Of a DNA stretch of 64,000 nt, positions 42,982 through 51,922 are shown one piece after another. This DNA is from Kocuria sp. GTDB taxonomy: Bacteria > Actinomycetota > Actinomycetes > Actinomycetales > Micrococcaceae. Position numbers and translations under genes: made by a program. The notes below the pieces were generated by a model. It was not told where the DNA came from. It did not search any database and saw nothing but the letters and a program-made list of their open reading frames with translations. The DNA lies in contig JAKDJD010000005.1 in NCBI GenBank assembly GCA_030454085.1, forward strand, positions 1-64,000. The letters are read 5' to 3'. Position 1 is the first letter of the stretch. Each line of letters opens with the position of its first letter.

Positions 42982-44283
42982 GTGTCCAACACCGAATTTC
43001 CCAATCCCAGTTTTCGCTTCGATCTCGGCGCCCGACTCGCCGAGACATCGGGCGATGATGCCTCCTCTGCGGCCCTGAACCGCAACAACGGGGGCGAATT
43101 CCTCGGCCGAACGGGAGTGATCACCACACCGCACGGCACGATCCAGACGCCTGCCTTCGTCCCCGTGGGAACCAAGGCGACCGTCAAAGCGGTCCTGCCT
43201 GGTCAGATGGAGGACCTCGGCGCTCAGGCCCTGCTCGCCAACGCGTACCACCTGTACCTCCAGCCAGGTCCGGATGTGCTCGATGCCGCGGGCGGTCTCG
43301 GCCGATTCATGAACTGGGATGGACCGACCTTCACGGACTCGGGTGGTTTCCAGGTCATGTCCCTGGGTTCCGGGTTCAAGAAGGTCATCGACATGGGGAC
43401 GGTCGAGGGCGCCCGGGGCGCGGACGGCAGGCCCGTGGGGGACGACGACGTCGCCCGCGGCAAAGAGCGCATGGCTCACGTCGACGACGACGGCGTGACC
43501 TTCAAGTCCTATCTCAACGGGGACCTCCACCGCTTCACGCCGGAGGTCTCGATGAGCGTGCAGCACCGGCTCGGAGCCGACGTCATGTTCGCCTTCGACG
43601 AGTTGACCACGCTCTACAACTCCCGCGGTTACCAGGAGGAAGCCCTCGAGCGGACGCGCCTGTGGGCCATGCGATGCATTGCGGAGCACCAGCGTCTCAC
43701 GCGAGAGAGGTCCGAGAAGCCCTACCAGGCGCTGTTCGGAGTGATTCAGGGTGCCCAGTACGAGGACCTCCGCCGGAAGGCGTGCCAAGACCTGGGTGAC
43801 ATGGAGTTCGACGGCTTCGGCATCGGCGGGGCGCTTGAGAAAGAGAATCTGGGGACGATTGTCCGTTGGTGCAATGAGGAGCTTCCGGAGAACAAGCCCC
43901 GGCACTTGCTCGGGATCTCGGAACCGGACGACATCTTCGTGGCGATCGAGAACGGGGCGGACACCTTCGACTGCGTCTCCCCCACCCGCGTGGCACGGAC
44001 CGCGGCCGTGTACTCGCCGGACGGACGATTCAACGTGTCCAACGCCCGCTTCAAAACGGATTTCACCCCGATCTACGACGGGTGCGACTGTTACACCTGC
44101 GCGCACTACACCAAGGCGTATCTGCACCATCTGTTCAAGGCCAAAGAGCGCCTGGCGGCCACGCTCGCCTCAATCCACAACGAGCGTTTCATCGTCCGCA
44201 TGGTCGATACCGCACGAGAAACCATCGCCTCCGGGGAATATTTTCAGTACCGCGACGAGTTTCTCGGTAGGTACTACGCGTAG
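42982..44283 (+). CDS. tgt: tRNA-guanine transglycosylase
   Basis: A 433-residue TIM-barrel enzyme that exchanges G34 of tRNAs with GUN anticodons for a 7-deazaguanine. Diagnostic segments are FTDSGGFQVMSLG (catalytic base region), GFGIGGALEKENL (active site), RHLLGISEPDDIF, and the zinc site CDCYTCAHYTKAYLHHL. The N-terminus is about 30 residues longer than in E. coli. No other queuosine genes are adjacent; it may use salvaged queuine or preQ1. Confidence 0.92.
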   Translation: MSNTEFPNPSFRFDLGARLAETSGDDASSAALNRNNGGEFLGRTGVITTPHGTIQTPAFVPVGTKATVKAVLPGQMEDLGAQALLANAYHLYLQPGPDVLDAAGGLGRFMNWDGPTFTDSGGFQVMSLGSGFKKVIDMGTVEGARGADGRPVGDDDVARGKERMAHVDDDGVTFKSYLNGDLHRFTPEVSMSVQHRLGADVMFAFDELTTLYNSRGYQEEALERTRLWAMRCIAEHQRLTRERSEKPYQALFGVIQGAQYEDLRRKACQDLGDMEFDGFGIGGALEKENLGTIVRWCNEELPENKPRHLLGISEPDDIFVAIENGADTFDCVSPTRVARTAAVYSPDGRFNVSNARFKTDFTPIYDGCDCYTCAHYTKAYLHHLFKAKERLAATLASIHNERFIVRMVDTARETIASGEYFQYRDEFLGRYYA

Positions 44284-44295
44284 GAAGGCGGAGAA

Positions 44296-44802
44296 GTGAG
44301 CATTCTGACCACGGTCCCGACGAACCAGATCGTCTCGATCTCCGGCGACGTCCCGGCACCGCCCAAGGACGTCTTCGGTGCCTTCGTCGATCCGCTCCGG
44401 CTCGCGGGATGGTACGGCCCGGAAGGGTGGATCGTGCCCGCGCACACGATCTCGATCGATCCCCGACCCGGAGGCACGTTCCGGCTTGCGATGGTCAACC
44501 ACGCCCAGCCGGGGCAGGCCGTGCCGCTGTACTCGACGTTCGTGAGCGTGGTCGAGGGCGAACTCCTCGAACACCGGGAGTCGCTCCCCGGCCCGGACGG
44601 GGAGGCCTCGGATGCGACGGTCCTCCACCGGATCGAGTTCCTGCCACGCGAGATCGACGGGTCTGAGGGCACGCGCGTCGTCGTGAGCCAGGGCCCTTTG
44701 CCCCGTGAGGTTCACGCAACCGTCGTCGACGGCTGGCGGTCGGCCCTGGACGAGTTGGCGAATGCCGTGGCCTCTGAACGCAGGGTTCGCACGGCCAACT
44801 GA
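44296..44802 (+). CDS. SRPBCC (AHSA1-like) domain protein
   Basis: A 168-residue START-like domain: VSISGDVPAPPKDVFGAFVD at the start, then PLRLAGWYGPEGWIVP and RPGGTFRLAM. These proteins bind hydrophobic ligands in a helix-grip fold. The 12-bp gap after tgt contains AAGGCGGAG before the GTG, so it is likely co-transcribed with tgt. Function is unknown. Confidence 0.78.
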   Translation: MSILTTVPTNQIVSISGDVPAPPKDVFGAFVDPLRLAGWYGPEGWIVPAHTISIDPRPGGTFRLAMVNHAQPGQAVPLYSTFVSVVEGELLEHRESLPGPDGEASDATVLHRIEFLPREIDGSEGTRVVVSQGPLPREVHATVVDGWRSALDELANAVASERRVRTAN

Positions 44803-44826
44803 CCCGCCCGTGGAGGTCGTGCGGGG

Positions 44827-47136
44827 TCAGGGTTGGCTCTTGCCCTGCGCGGCCTTCCTGCTCTCGGCCCGAAGGGCGCGCATCTGGCGCGTCTCCGGGT
44901 TCTCGGTCCCGGTCAGGACCCTGCTCTCGAAGTCGCCCGGGTCTTCATCCTCGTACTGTCGCGCGTCGGCCAGTTCCTCGTCCGCGTTCTTGCGCTTGAG
45001 ATGTTCCACGTACAGGTGGCCCGCGGTGTAGAGCAGTATGCCGATCAGCAGCCACACGAGCTCCAGGACGATATCCCCGCGGATCGAGGCCTCCGGCAGG
45101 TACACCTGGAGCCTGATCGCCCCGAGCGCCGCCGAACTCGGCACCACGTGGTTGAGCACCGTGTAGATGTGAGGGGCCATGTCCAGGGGCAGCAGCAGCC
45201 CCGAGCTCGGCACACCGCACATGACGAACAGTGGCAAGGAAATCAACATGACGGAATTTCGGAGGAACAGCGCCCCACCCAGGGTGAAGAACTGAATCGT
45301 CAGTGACGTCAGGAACAGAATCCCCCAGACCGTCCACGGTGCACCCGGGTGCAGGAATTGGACCACGTGCACCGAAATCACGTACTGGAGGAACGTGTTC
45401 GCGGCCGCAACCCCGATGACCCACGCGACGCGTCTGCCCCAGTGCCAGCCTCGTCCGACCAGTCCGATCATCATTCCGGCCAGATTCGAGCCGACGATTC
45501 CCCCCATGCCGAGGTACATCATCGACATGCCGAATTTGTCGTGCCCGTCCGTCGGGGCGACGTCCACGTTCTCCATCGGTTTCCCTTGCGTCAGGGTTCC
45601 GAAGAGCTTCTCGACCGAGCTCTCGGCCTGCATTCCGTTGCCGGTCGCAACGTACAGGACGGACGAGGCCGGGTCCTTCCGCTCGGAAATGTCGCCCGCG
45701 GCGGACGCCGGGACGAACGCGGCGCGGGCCTTGTTCTCGGTGACGTCCTGACGTGCCTGGTCGGCGTCGTCGACCGTGCGAACCTCGTATTCGGAGGAAG
45801 GCAGCTCCTTCATGGTCTGCGCGAGCTTCTCCGAGGTCTGGTCGGCGACGACGACGTCGAGCTTCATGTGGTTCGGCGACGGGGCGTGCACGAGGCCGAT
45901 GTACATCAGAGGCAGCGCGATCATCATGATCACGGGCAGCTTGAAAGCATGGACCAGCCCGAAACGGTTCTTCATCTGCTCTTCGGAGACCAGTCTCCGG
46001 CTCCCGAAGTAGTGCCGGAAACCGGGCGAGGAGTACGTCCGGCGAATGTGGCGGCCCGTGCCCGCCGGAACCGGCTCCGCCTCGTCCTTCTCTGAGGACA
46101 AAGCATCATCATCCGAGGCTTTCGGTCTCTTCAGGAACGACGACGCCAGCAGGATGAGGGCGAGGAAGAACCACACCATGAGCGTGATGATGTAACTGCT
46201 CAGCGGCGCGTTCGGGAAGTAGAGGATCCTGCGCAGGGCCTCCATGAGGGCCGGAGTCGGCAGAATCTTGTGCAGCCCCTGGAATACGGGCGGAACCAAT
46301 TCGATCGCCATGCCCGCCCCGGACGAGGGGATACCGAGCAGGACCAGCAGGAACATTGTCGGCAGGGCCATGTAGAGCCCGATGAGTCTGAGTCCGCCCG
46401 TGTGGAACAGCATCACCGTAAAGGACATGAAAGCCAGCAGACAGAACACCGGCAAGCCGTGTTCGGAGAAGGCCCCGTGCACCGCGTAGGCGATGAACAT
46501 CGGGACCGTCGCGATGAACAGCGCCATGATTCCCATGATGGTGATCGCGACCTTGGCACTGAGTTGGGCCAGGTTGCTCCTCAGGCCGACCGCGGTCATG
46601 AAACTCGCGATCAGCACGGGCAACCCCATGAACATCAGCGAGGTCCCCATCCCGTCGTTGGGCGGGGGCGGGACCAGGTCGTCCACGGTCGGTTTGGGCA
46701 CGTCCTCGGCGTCCTGGTACTGCCCGGACTGGACCAGGATCTGTGGTGCCGCCTTCTCGAAGTACGCCTCCGCAAACTGAGCGGCCGTGGAGGCTCCCAT
46801 CGTCGCGACGTACTCCGTATTGGTCTGCGGATCCCAGGCTGCACGGATTTCCAAGGACTCGATCTTGTCCTTGGCCTCGTCCGCCGATCCGACCGCCGAG
46901 ACCTCGTAGGCGCCCCCGGATGTGGCGTTGAGCTTCGTCGCCATCTGCTCGGTCTTCTGGTCGGAGCCGATCACCGCGACCTTGAGCCCGTGCGGGGACG
47001 GCGAATGCATGCTGAATCCGTAGACCAAGGGGAACATGATGGTCATGAACAGAGGCAGAACGATGGAGAACTTCAGGACCTTGGAGGCATGCTTCCTGAG
47101 ACCCGCTGCGTTCATGCGCCGGCGTCGAGATGTCAT
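44827..47136 (-). CDS. Tandem-duplicated YhgE/ABC-2-like membrane protein
   Basis: A 769-residue membrane protein made of two homologous modules. Module 1 (about 10-390) starts with KFSIVLPLFMTIMFPLVYGF followed by HSPSPHGLKVAVIGSDQKTE. Module 2 (about 400-720) starts with AFKLPVIMMIALPLMYIGLV followed by HAPSPNHMKLDVVVADQTSE. Each has an N-terminal helix, an extracytoplasmic alpha/beta region and a group of about five C-terminal helices, as in YhgE/Pip and ABC-2 permeases. No ATPase is encoded nearby. ATG 47136 overlaps the FUSC stop by 4 bp. It probably works with the FUSC protein in export or envelope function. Confidence 0.8.
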   Translation of the reverse strand: MTSRRRRMNAAGLRKHASKVLKFSIVLPLFMTIMFPLVYGFSMHSPSPHGLKVAVIGSDQKTEQMATKLNATSGGAYEVSAVGSADEAKDKIESLEIRAAWDPQTNTEYVATMGASTAAQFAEAYFEKAAPQILVQSGQYQDAEDVPKPTVDDLVPPPPNDGMGTSLMFMGLPVLIASFMTAVGLRSNLAQLSAKVAITIMGIMALFIATVPMFIAYAVHGAFSEHGLPVFCLLAFMSFTVMLFHTGGLRLIGLYMALPTMFLLVLLGIPSSGAGMAIELVPPVFQGLHKILPTPALMEALRRILYFPNAPLSSYIITLMVWFFLALILLASSFLKRPKASDDDALSSEKDEAEPVPAGTGRHIRRTYSSPGFRHYFGSRRLVSEEQMKNRFGLVHAFKLPVIMMIALPLMYIGLVHAPSPNHMKLDVVVADQTSEKLAQTMKELPSSEYEVRTVDDADQARQDVTENKARAAFVPASAAGDISERKDPASSVLYVATGNGMQAESSVEKLFGTLTQGKPMENVDVAPTDGHDKFGMSMMYLGMGGIVGSNLAGMMIGLVGRGWHWGRRVAWVIGVAAANTFLQYVISVHVVQFLHPGAPWTVWGILFLTSLTIQFFTLGGALFLRNSVMLISLPLFVMCGVPSSGLLLPLDMAPHIYTVLNHVVPSSAALGAIRLQVYLPEASIRGDIVLELVWLLIGILLYTAGHLYVEHLKRKNADEELADARQYEDEDPGDFESRVLTGTENPETRQMRALRAESRKAAQGKSQP

Positions 47137-48203
47137 GAGACCTTCTTCTTGCGATCGCTGTGGCGGAGGATGGGCATGGCCTGGGTGTCTGCTTCCCGCT
47201 CCGCAGGCGTCCGGGTGAGCAGGATCAGGACGAATCCGACCGCGGCGCCGATGGCGGTTTCCGCCATGCGAGCGGTCAGGATCTCCGTGGGCGAGGCCGG
47301 ATGTGCCAGTTGCACCATCATGAGTGCCAATGGTGTCACGAAGAACATCGCGAACCCGTAATTCCTCATCACGTAGGCCTCCGCCAGGAATTGGAGAATG
47401 ACCACGTAAACGGCCATGTGCCACTCGTGCAGGCCGGTCGAGAACAGGAACGCGGCGATCAGAATTCCACCGAAGGTACCGACGATGCGCTGGATGCATT
47501 TGTACAGCCGGGCGGTCACGTTCGGTGCGGCGATGGGCGCGACCGCGGCGACCATGGCCCAGTACGCGTGGCTGAGCCCGGACAATTGGCCCACGACGCC
47601 GGCGATCGCCGCCGCGCCGAAGAACATCAGCCCGCGCTGAAAGATCTGTTTCCTCGTCTGGTCGTGGTGGGCCGGGACGGGTGCTACGGGTCCCCGGCGC
47701 CCCTCGCCGAGGAAAGACCCGGCCATTCCGGCCAGGATCGACCAGGCGGCGGCGCCCACCCCAGCAAGCAGTGCCAGGAGGACGGGCGGGGTGGTCGGCA
47801 TCGATCCGACCGCGCCCGAAGCGAAGATGAAGAACAGGCCTCCCGGTGGTCGCAGGGTCAGGATCAGGCCGATCATTGCGCCCACGCCGCCGACCAGCGC
47901 GCACACCAGGATCACGGCCCAGGGGCCGGGTTGGAGGTATGCGAGCGCGAGGCCGACGCCGATCGAGGCGATGAGCAGAGCGGCCGCCTGGGACTGGTGC
48001 CGGAGCCTGTCCCTGAGGGGCTCCTGGCGAGCATAGATCGAGGTGAATGCGCCGAAGGAAGCGTAGATCGAGAGATCCACCCGACCCAGGAGGAGGAGCA
48101 CGGCCAGCGGCACGGCCACGCTCGCCGCGATCCGGATTGCCGGTATGTGGTCCGCCTTGGATGGGGCGAACGACACGATCTCGCGGATGTGGCCATTGGT
48201 CAC
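47133..48203 (-). CDS. FUSC family membrane protein
   Basis: A 356-residue protein of the fusaric-acid-resistance/aromatic acid exporter type. Two bundles of hydrophobic helices (about 20-170 and 195-340) flank a cytoplasmic linker. Family-typical segments are RIAASVAVPLAVLLLLGRVD, SIYASFGAFTSIYARQE and GLSHAYWAMVAAVAPIAAPN. It is first in a two-gene operon. Its 5' region faces the divergent gene at 48430; the shared 226-bp gap (48204-48429) holds the promoters. Confidence 0.83.
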   Translation of the reverse strand: MTNGHIREIVSFAPSKADHIPAIRIAASVAVPLAVLLLLGRVDLSIYASFGAFTSIYARQEPLRDRLRHQSQAAALLIASIGVGLALAYLQPGPWAVILVCALVGGVGAMIGLILTLRPPGGLFFIFASGAVGSMPTTPPVLLALLAGVGAAAWSILAGMAGSFLGEGRRGPVAPVPAHHDQTRKQIFQRGLMFFGAAAIAGVVGQLSGLSHAYWAMVAAVAPIAAPNVTARLYKCIQRIVGTFGGILIAAFLFSTGLHEWHMAVYVVILQFLAEAYVMRNYGFAMFFVTPLALMMVQLAHPASPTEILTARMAETAIGAAVGFVLILLTRTPAEREADTQAMPILRHSDRKKKVS

Positions 48204-48416
48204 TGTGGGATGGGCTCCTCAGGGGGTTGGACGACGGATGTTTGGTACAACGTACGGTTGCGGCGGATCGGGGGTCGAGATCCTTCGGTCCCGGGGACGG
48301 CGACCCCGAGCCGGATTCCCTCGGCACGAGAGAAGAGCCGGTGCCCGTACGGTGGCTGACAAGCCACACCTTGCTTAATACTAAACCCCCTGACTCGAGC
48401 CACCACCCGTGGCTTG

Positions 48417-48422
48417 TAACTT
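48417..48422 (+). promoter_or_regulatory. -10-like box directly before the helicase-derived gene
   Basis: TAACTT ends 7 bases before ATG 48430, which suggests a leaderless transcript. Confidence 0.4.
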
Positions 48423-48429
48423 AGTTTGT

Positions 48430-50913
48430 ATGACCGCGCGGACCCGTATTCACGATGACCCGATCGAGCTGTGGCGTTCCGTGGCCCAGCTCAGCCCCCG
48501 GGTTCTCCCGTCACCGGGCGCGTCCAGCCGGTCTATCACGGTCAAGGACTACCTTTCCGGCCACTACATGCCGTGGGAGCCCGGTACGGGCCATTCGAGC
48601 TCCGCGCGGGACCGCTCGTGGCACCACACGGTATTCGCCGGCCTGGTCAGGTATCGACGGCTGCTCGAATACGCCGGGTTCGCCCCGGCGGAGACGATGG
48701 GACGCACCGAGCTGACCGCGCTCTTTGCCGGGTCAGTTTCGGAAGACGGTCAGCTTCTCCCGGACTCGCTCGAGCTCTCGAGAACCGCGTGGGCCGCCGC
48801 CGCCGCGGGGACGGGAACCGGGACAACGGATCTGCCCGAAACCTATGCCGAGGCCGCGCGAGACTGGCGAGACGGTCTGATTCGCACGTGGGCCGAACAC
48901 GGGGTCCGGATGCGCGGAATTCGGGCGAACGGCCCGCGCGCGGAGACGCCCCGGCCCATCATCGACGAGACCGGCCGGCGTCACCCCGATCGTCCGCGCC
49001 GGCTTCTGCTCGAACGCTCCGACATCGTGACGGCCGTCCGATACACCAGAGACTTTCTGGGAATCCCGGAGGTGTTCCCCGACCAGGCCAAAAATCTTCC
49101 CGTGCGCATTCGCAGCATTCTGGGACCCCCGCCGAGCTCCGCCGGGGACATGTCCCAGCTCAATCACCCGGCGGCGAAGGATCTGGATCTCGCTACGGAG
49201 ACGACCCGATTCCGGCAGGCGGCCGCTGGACTGCTGGGCGTCGACGCCGCGGAACCCTTCGAACACGTCCAGGATTCCAGGGAAGCCCTCTACTATGCGG
49301 TGGCACCCCGGATGGTTCCGGAAGGAACCTTCCACCTCAGCCGCCCGTCGGTGTCCACGCAGTTCGCCATCAATGCCTCCCTCAACGAACTCGCGGAGTC
49401 CGAAGGCCTGTGGACCTGTCCTCGCAGCACCGCGGCTGGGGCGCCGGAACCCGAATGGGCCGACGACGTCGTCGCGGGTCTTGTGACTCGGAGGGCGGTC
49501 GCGATGGCGGAGATCCCCGACCCGGCGGAGCTGTTCGATCCCGAAGCCCTGAGCTGGTCCTCGGGCCGGCACCTTTTCGCTCTTCACCCGGACCTGACCG
49601 GATCCGAATTCGTCCGGTCGTCGCCGTTGCGGCCCACGTCCGAATCTGAAACGGGCTCCTCGGTGCATGTGCGCATCCTTCCCGGCATGACCGCTCTGAG
49701 CCCCTACCAAGGCTTCGCCGACGGGCAGACCGTGGACGCCGTCCGGGCGATCGACATGGTTCTCAACACCTTGAACCACGTCTCCCCGACCATGGGCCCC
49801 GAGGACTACGAGACCTGGGACGAGACCGCCAGGACCGTCCTGGAGAACGTGGAGAGGGTCAAGTCCCTGCTCGCGGAAAGGCAGAGGTTCCACGAGGTCG
49901 TCCCGATGCTCTTGCGCAACGAACACGTGGTGACGGACATCGCTGAGGCGCTCGCCGAGTCGATCTCCGGTATCGAGGAGAAAGAGGACGAGTTGGCCGG
50001 GCTCAGCCGGTCCCACCAGGCCGCCCGGGCCAAGTCGATGGAGTACAGCGATGCGATAGCGGCCCATCTGAGGGACGAACCTCGCATGATCGCCCGGCTG
50101 GCAACGTTCGGTCGAAACCGCATCCCTTGGCGCGAGAGGCTGGCTCAATTGCGTCGGGATCAAAGCCTCGCCCAGGCGGACGAAGAATCAGCGCAGGCAA
50201 AGGTCGACCGGGTGCACCGAGAACTCCGCCAGTTGCGGGCAGCCCACGAGGCGTTGCGGGACGACCTGCGGGACAACAAGGAATCGGTGCGCTCTCTTCG
50301 GGAGGAGCTCGCGAGTTACCCCCATCCTGACCACGCCGTCGACCAGGAGTGGCTGGCCGGGGACTGGCAGGAAGAAGGAGCCCCCGCTCCGTGGCTGGAC
50401 GAGCAGGTCCAGAAGGCCCGCTACGACGCGTTCCAGGCCGCGCTGCGCATGCATTCGATGGCTATCCAGGGCCTGCCGGAGGAGTTCCGCACGGGACTTC
50501 TGGCCGCCCGGGACCTTCTGAATGGCCGCCCGTGCACGGATCCGTCCGCCGTCCTTTCCGCCTGGCAAGTGCTCGGCCTCGTGTTCCCACAGATCGGAGT
50601 CGCTTCCGAGCATCTTCCCGGGGTCTGCCGGAGTTTGGGAGAGCACCGACTGGGTTGGGTCGTGTATGCCGACGCCGACCGATTGCGGCCGGGCGTTGCC
50701 TACGCCGGCTTGCTGCACGCACACCGAGCGATTCTGATGGCGGGTCCTCAGGACGCCGCCGAGGGCTCGCCCGAAGCCCGACCTCCCTACACGGCGCCTC
50801 CTGAGGGGGTGCAGCTCTCTCTCGCGCGGACCCACTCGTGTTCCGAAGGTTGGGCTCCGGCGCGCACGAGCGCCTATGGCCTAGCCGTGGCGACGTCACG
50901 ATATTCTGGCTGA
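48430..50913 (+). CDS. Large protein resembling an SF1 helicase front half without motor motifs
   Basis: An 827-residue protein that I cannot name. Residues 655-680 (WLDEQVQKARYDAFQAALRM) and 741-773 (LGWVVYADADRLRPGVAYAG, then LLHAHRAILMAGP) look like the part of actinobacterial UPF1-like SF1 helicases that normally reads LGWLLIDEAGQA...VVGDP. Here the DEAG Walker B is replaced by YADAD, no Walker A is visible around 425-450, and the chain ends soon after, so RecA2 is missing. Residues 510-630 form a long charged coiled coil. The N-terminal 330 residues are unknown. The frame is intact, so it is probably expressed. It may be a degenerate or regulatory helicase relative. Confidence 0.65.
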   Translation: MTARTRIHDDPIELWRSVAQLSPRVLPSPGASSRSITVKDYLSGHYMPWEPGTGHSSSARDRSWHHTVFAGLVRYRRLLEYAGFAPAETMGRTELTALFAGSVSEDGQLLPDSLELSRTAWAAAAAGTGTGTTDLPETYAEAARDWRDGLIRTWAEHGVRMRGIRANGPRAETPRPIIDETGRRHPDRPRRLLLERSDIVTAVRYTRDFLGIPEVFPDQAKNLPVRIRSILGPPPSSAGDMSQLNHPAAKDLDLATETTRFRQAAAGLLGVDAAEPFEHVQDSREALYYAVAPRMVPEGTFHLSRPSVSTQFAINASLNELAESEGLWTCPRSTAAGAPEPEWADDVVAGLVTRRAVAMAEIPDPAELFDPEALSWSSGRHLFALHPDLTGSEFVRSSPLRPTSESETGSSVHVRILPGMTALSPYQGFADGQTVDAVRAIDMVLNTLNHVSPTMGPEDYETWDETARTVLENVERVKSLLAERQRFHEVVPMLLRNEHVVTDIAEALAESISGIEEKEDELAGLSRSHQAARAKSMEYSDAIAAHLRDEPRMIARLATFGRNRIPWRERLAQLRRDQSLAQADEESAQAKVDRVHRELRQLRAAHEALRDDLRDNKESVRSLREELASYPHPDHAVDQEWLAGDWQEEGAPAPWLDEQVQKARYDAFQAALRMHSMAIQGLPEEFRTGLLAARDLLNGRPCTDPSAVLSAWQVLGLVFPQIGVASEHLPGVCRSLGEHRLGWVVYADADRLRPGVAYAGLLHAHRAILMAGPQDAAEGSPEARPPYTAPPEGVQLSLARTHSCSEGWAPARTSAYGLAVATSRYSG

Positions 50914-50938
50914 ACCGACCGCGACGCGAGGACTATTC

Positions 50939-51922
50939 ATGGACAAGAACGGCCAGCCGTATCTGCGGGCCCTCAGCGAGGATGCGCCCCGACCGCTGAG
51001 GTCCGTGCTGAGCCATTTGCCGCTGTATTTCGCGGGCATGCTGGTGATCTGGACCCCGGGAATCCTGAACCGGTTCTCAGGCGCGCAGTCCGTCTCCGCC
51101 CCCTGGTTGCGATCCGTGACCCCGGAGATCGTCTTCGTGACGTGGACTGTTCTTCTGGTGTACACCGGTTTCCTGATCCTGACGGCCATCCGGCCAGCTT
51201 CCTCCGCCGCTCCCGATGCGAGCCTGCCCAGACGTATATCACGGACCATTTCACCCACCATCCAGACGTGCCTGATCATGGGGCTCATCCAGGCCGGACA
51301 GGTGGTCATCGCCTCCGTGCATCGGCCACACACGCCCCCGGCGGGTGAGCTGACTCGGACGGCCTTGTTCTATGGGCTCGAAGCGGCGGTCGGAGTCGCA
51401 ACTTTCTGCGCGTTGTTGGCGGCGATCGCGCTCGGGATGTCCCGCGTACATCGATGGTGGCTGTACGCCTTGGGGGCATGGGCCGTTTACGTCGTCGTCG
51501 ACAGAATCCAGCGGTACGCAACTTTCGTTCCCTTGCCGTGGATTCGTGGGACGGTTTTCCGCTCTGGCCTCGAGTTCGGGCGACCGGAGGCCACCAATGT
51601 ATTCATCAATGGATTTCCCGGCAATTACTTTCCGTCTGGAGGGAATGCCACCGGGCAGAGTCCTCCATACGCGAATCTTGACGTTAACAATATATGGATC
51701 AATATCGGAATCGTCACAGCGTGCGTGGTCCTGCTTCTCGTGGTTGCCCTGACGTCCTACTCCCGGCATCGCGGGCAAACGCCGGGTTCCAGGGGATCCT
51801 CCCGGGCGAACAGCCCTCGTCCGACCAGGCCGTCCGCCTCCGATGATGGCCGAGAGGATGGCGGCCTGATCCCCTGGGACCGAGACGACACCACCCCCTC
51901 CTCCCGTAGACTTGGCCCGTGA
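50939..51922 (+). CDS. Predicted membrane protein of unknown function
   Basis: A 327-residue protein with hydrophobic segments at about 27-44, 66-84, 101-122, 136-158, 165-184 and 248-270. An extracytoplasmic region rich in Asn/Gly/Pro (about 200-247) and a disordered charged C-terminal tail follow. I do not recognise a family. It lies 25 bp after the helicase-like gene and overlaps the cardiolipin synthase start by 4 bp, so it is probably co-transcribed with both. Confidence 0.65.
   Translation: MDKNGQPYLRALSEDAPRPLRSVLSHLPLYFAGMLVIWTPGILNRFSGAQSVSAPWLRSVTPEIVFVTWTVLLVYTGFLILTAIRPASSAAPDASLPRRISRTISPTIQTCLIMGLIQAGQVVIASVHRPHTPPAGELTRTALFYGLEAAVGVATFCALLAAIALGMSRVHRWWLYALGAWAVYVVVDRIQRYATFVPLPWIRGTVFRSGLEFGRPEATNVFINGFPGNYFPSGGNATGQSPPYANLDVNNIWINIGIVTACVVLLLVVALTSYSRHRGQTPGSRGSSRANSPRPTRPSASDDGREDGGLIPWDRDDTTPSSRRLGP

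Noticed and set aside
42754..44130. A 458-codon open frame on the minus strand
   Set aside because: Antisense to tgt and the SDR gene, without family motifs.
47137..48369. N-terminal extension of the duplicated membrane protein
   Set aside because: The upstream 411 codons overlap the FUSC gene in another frame and read as Arg/Pro-rich noise. The ATG at 47136, overlapping the FUSC stop, fits much better.
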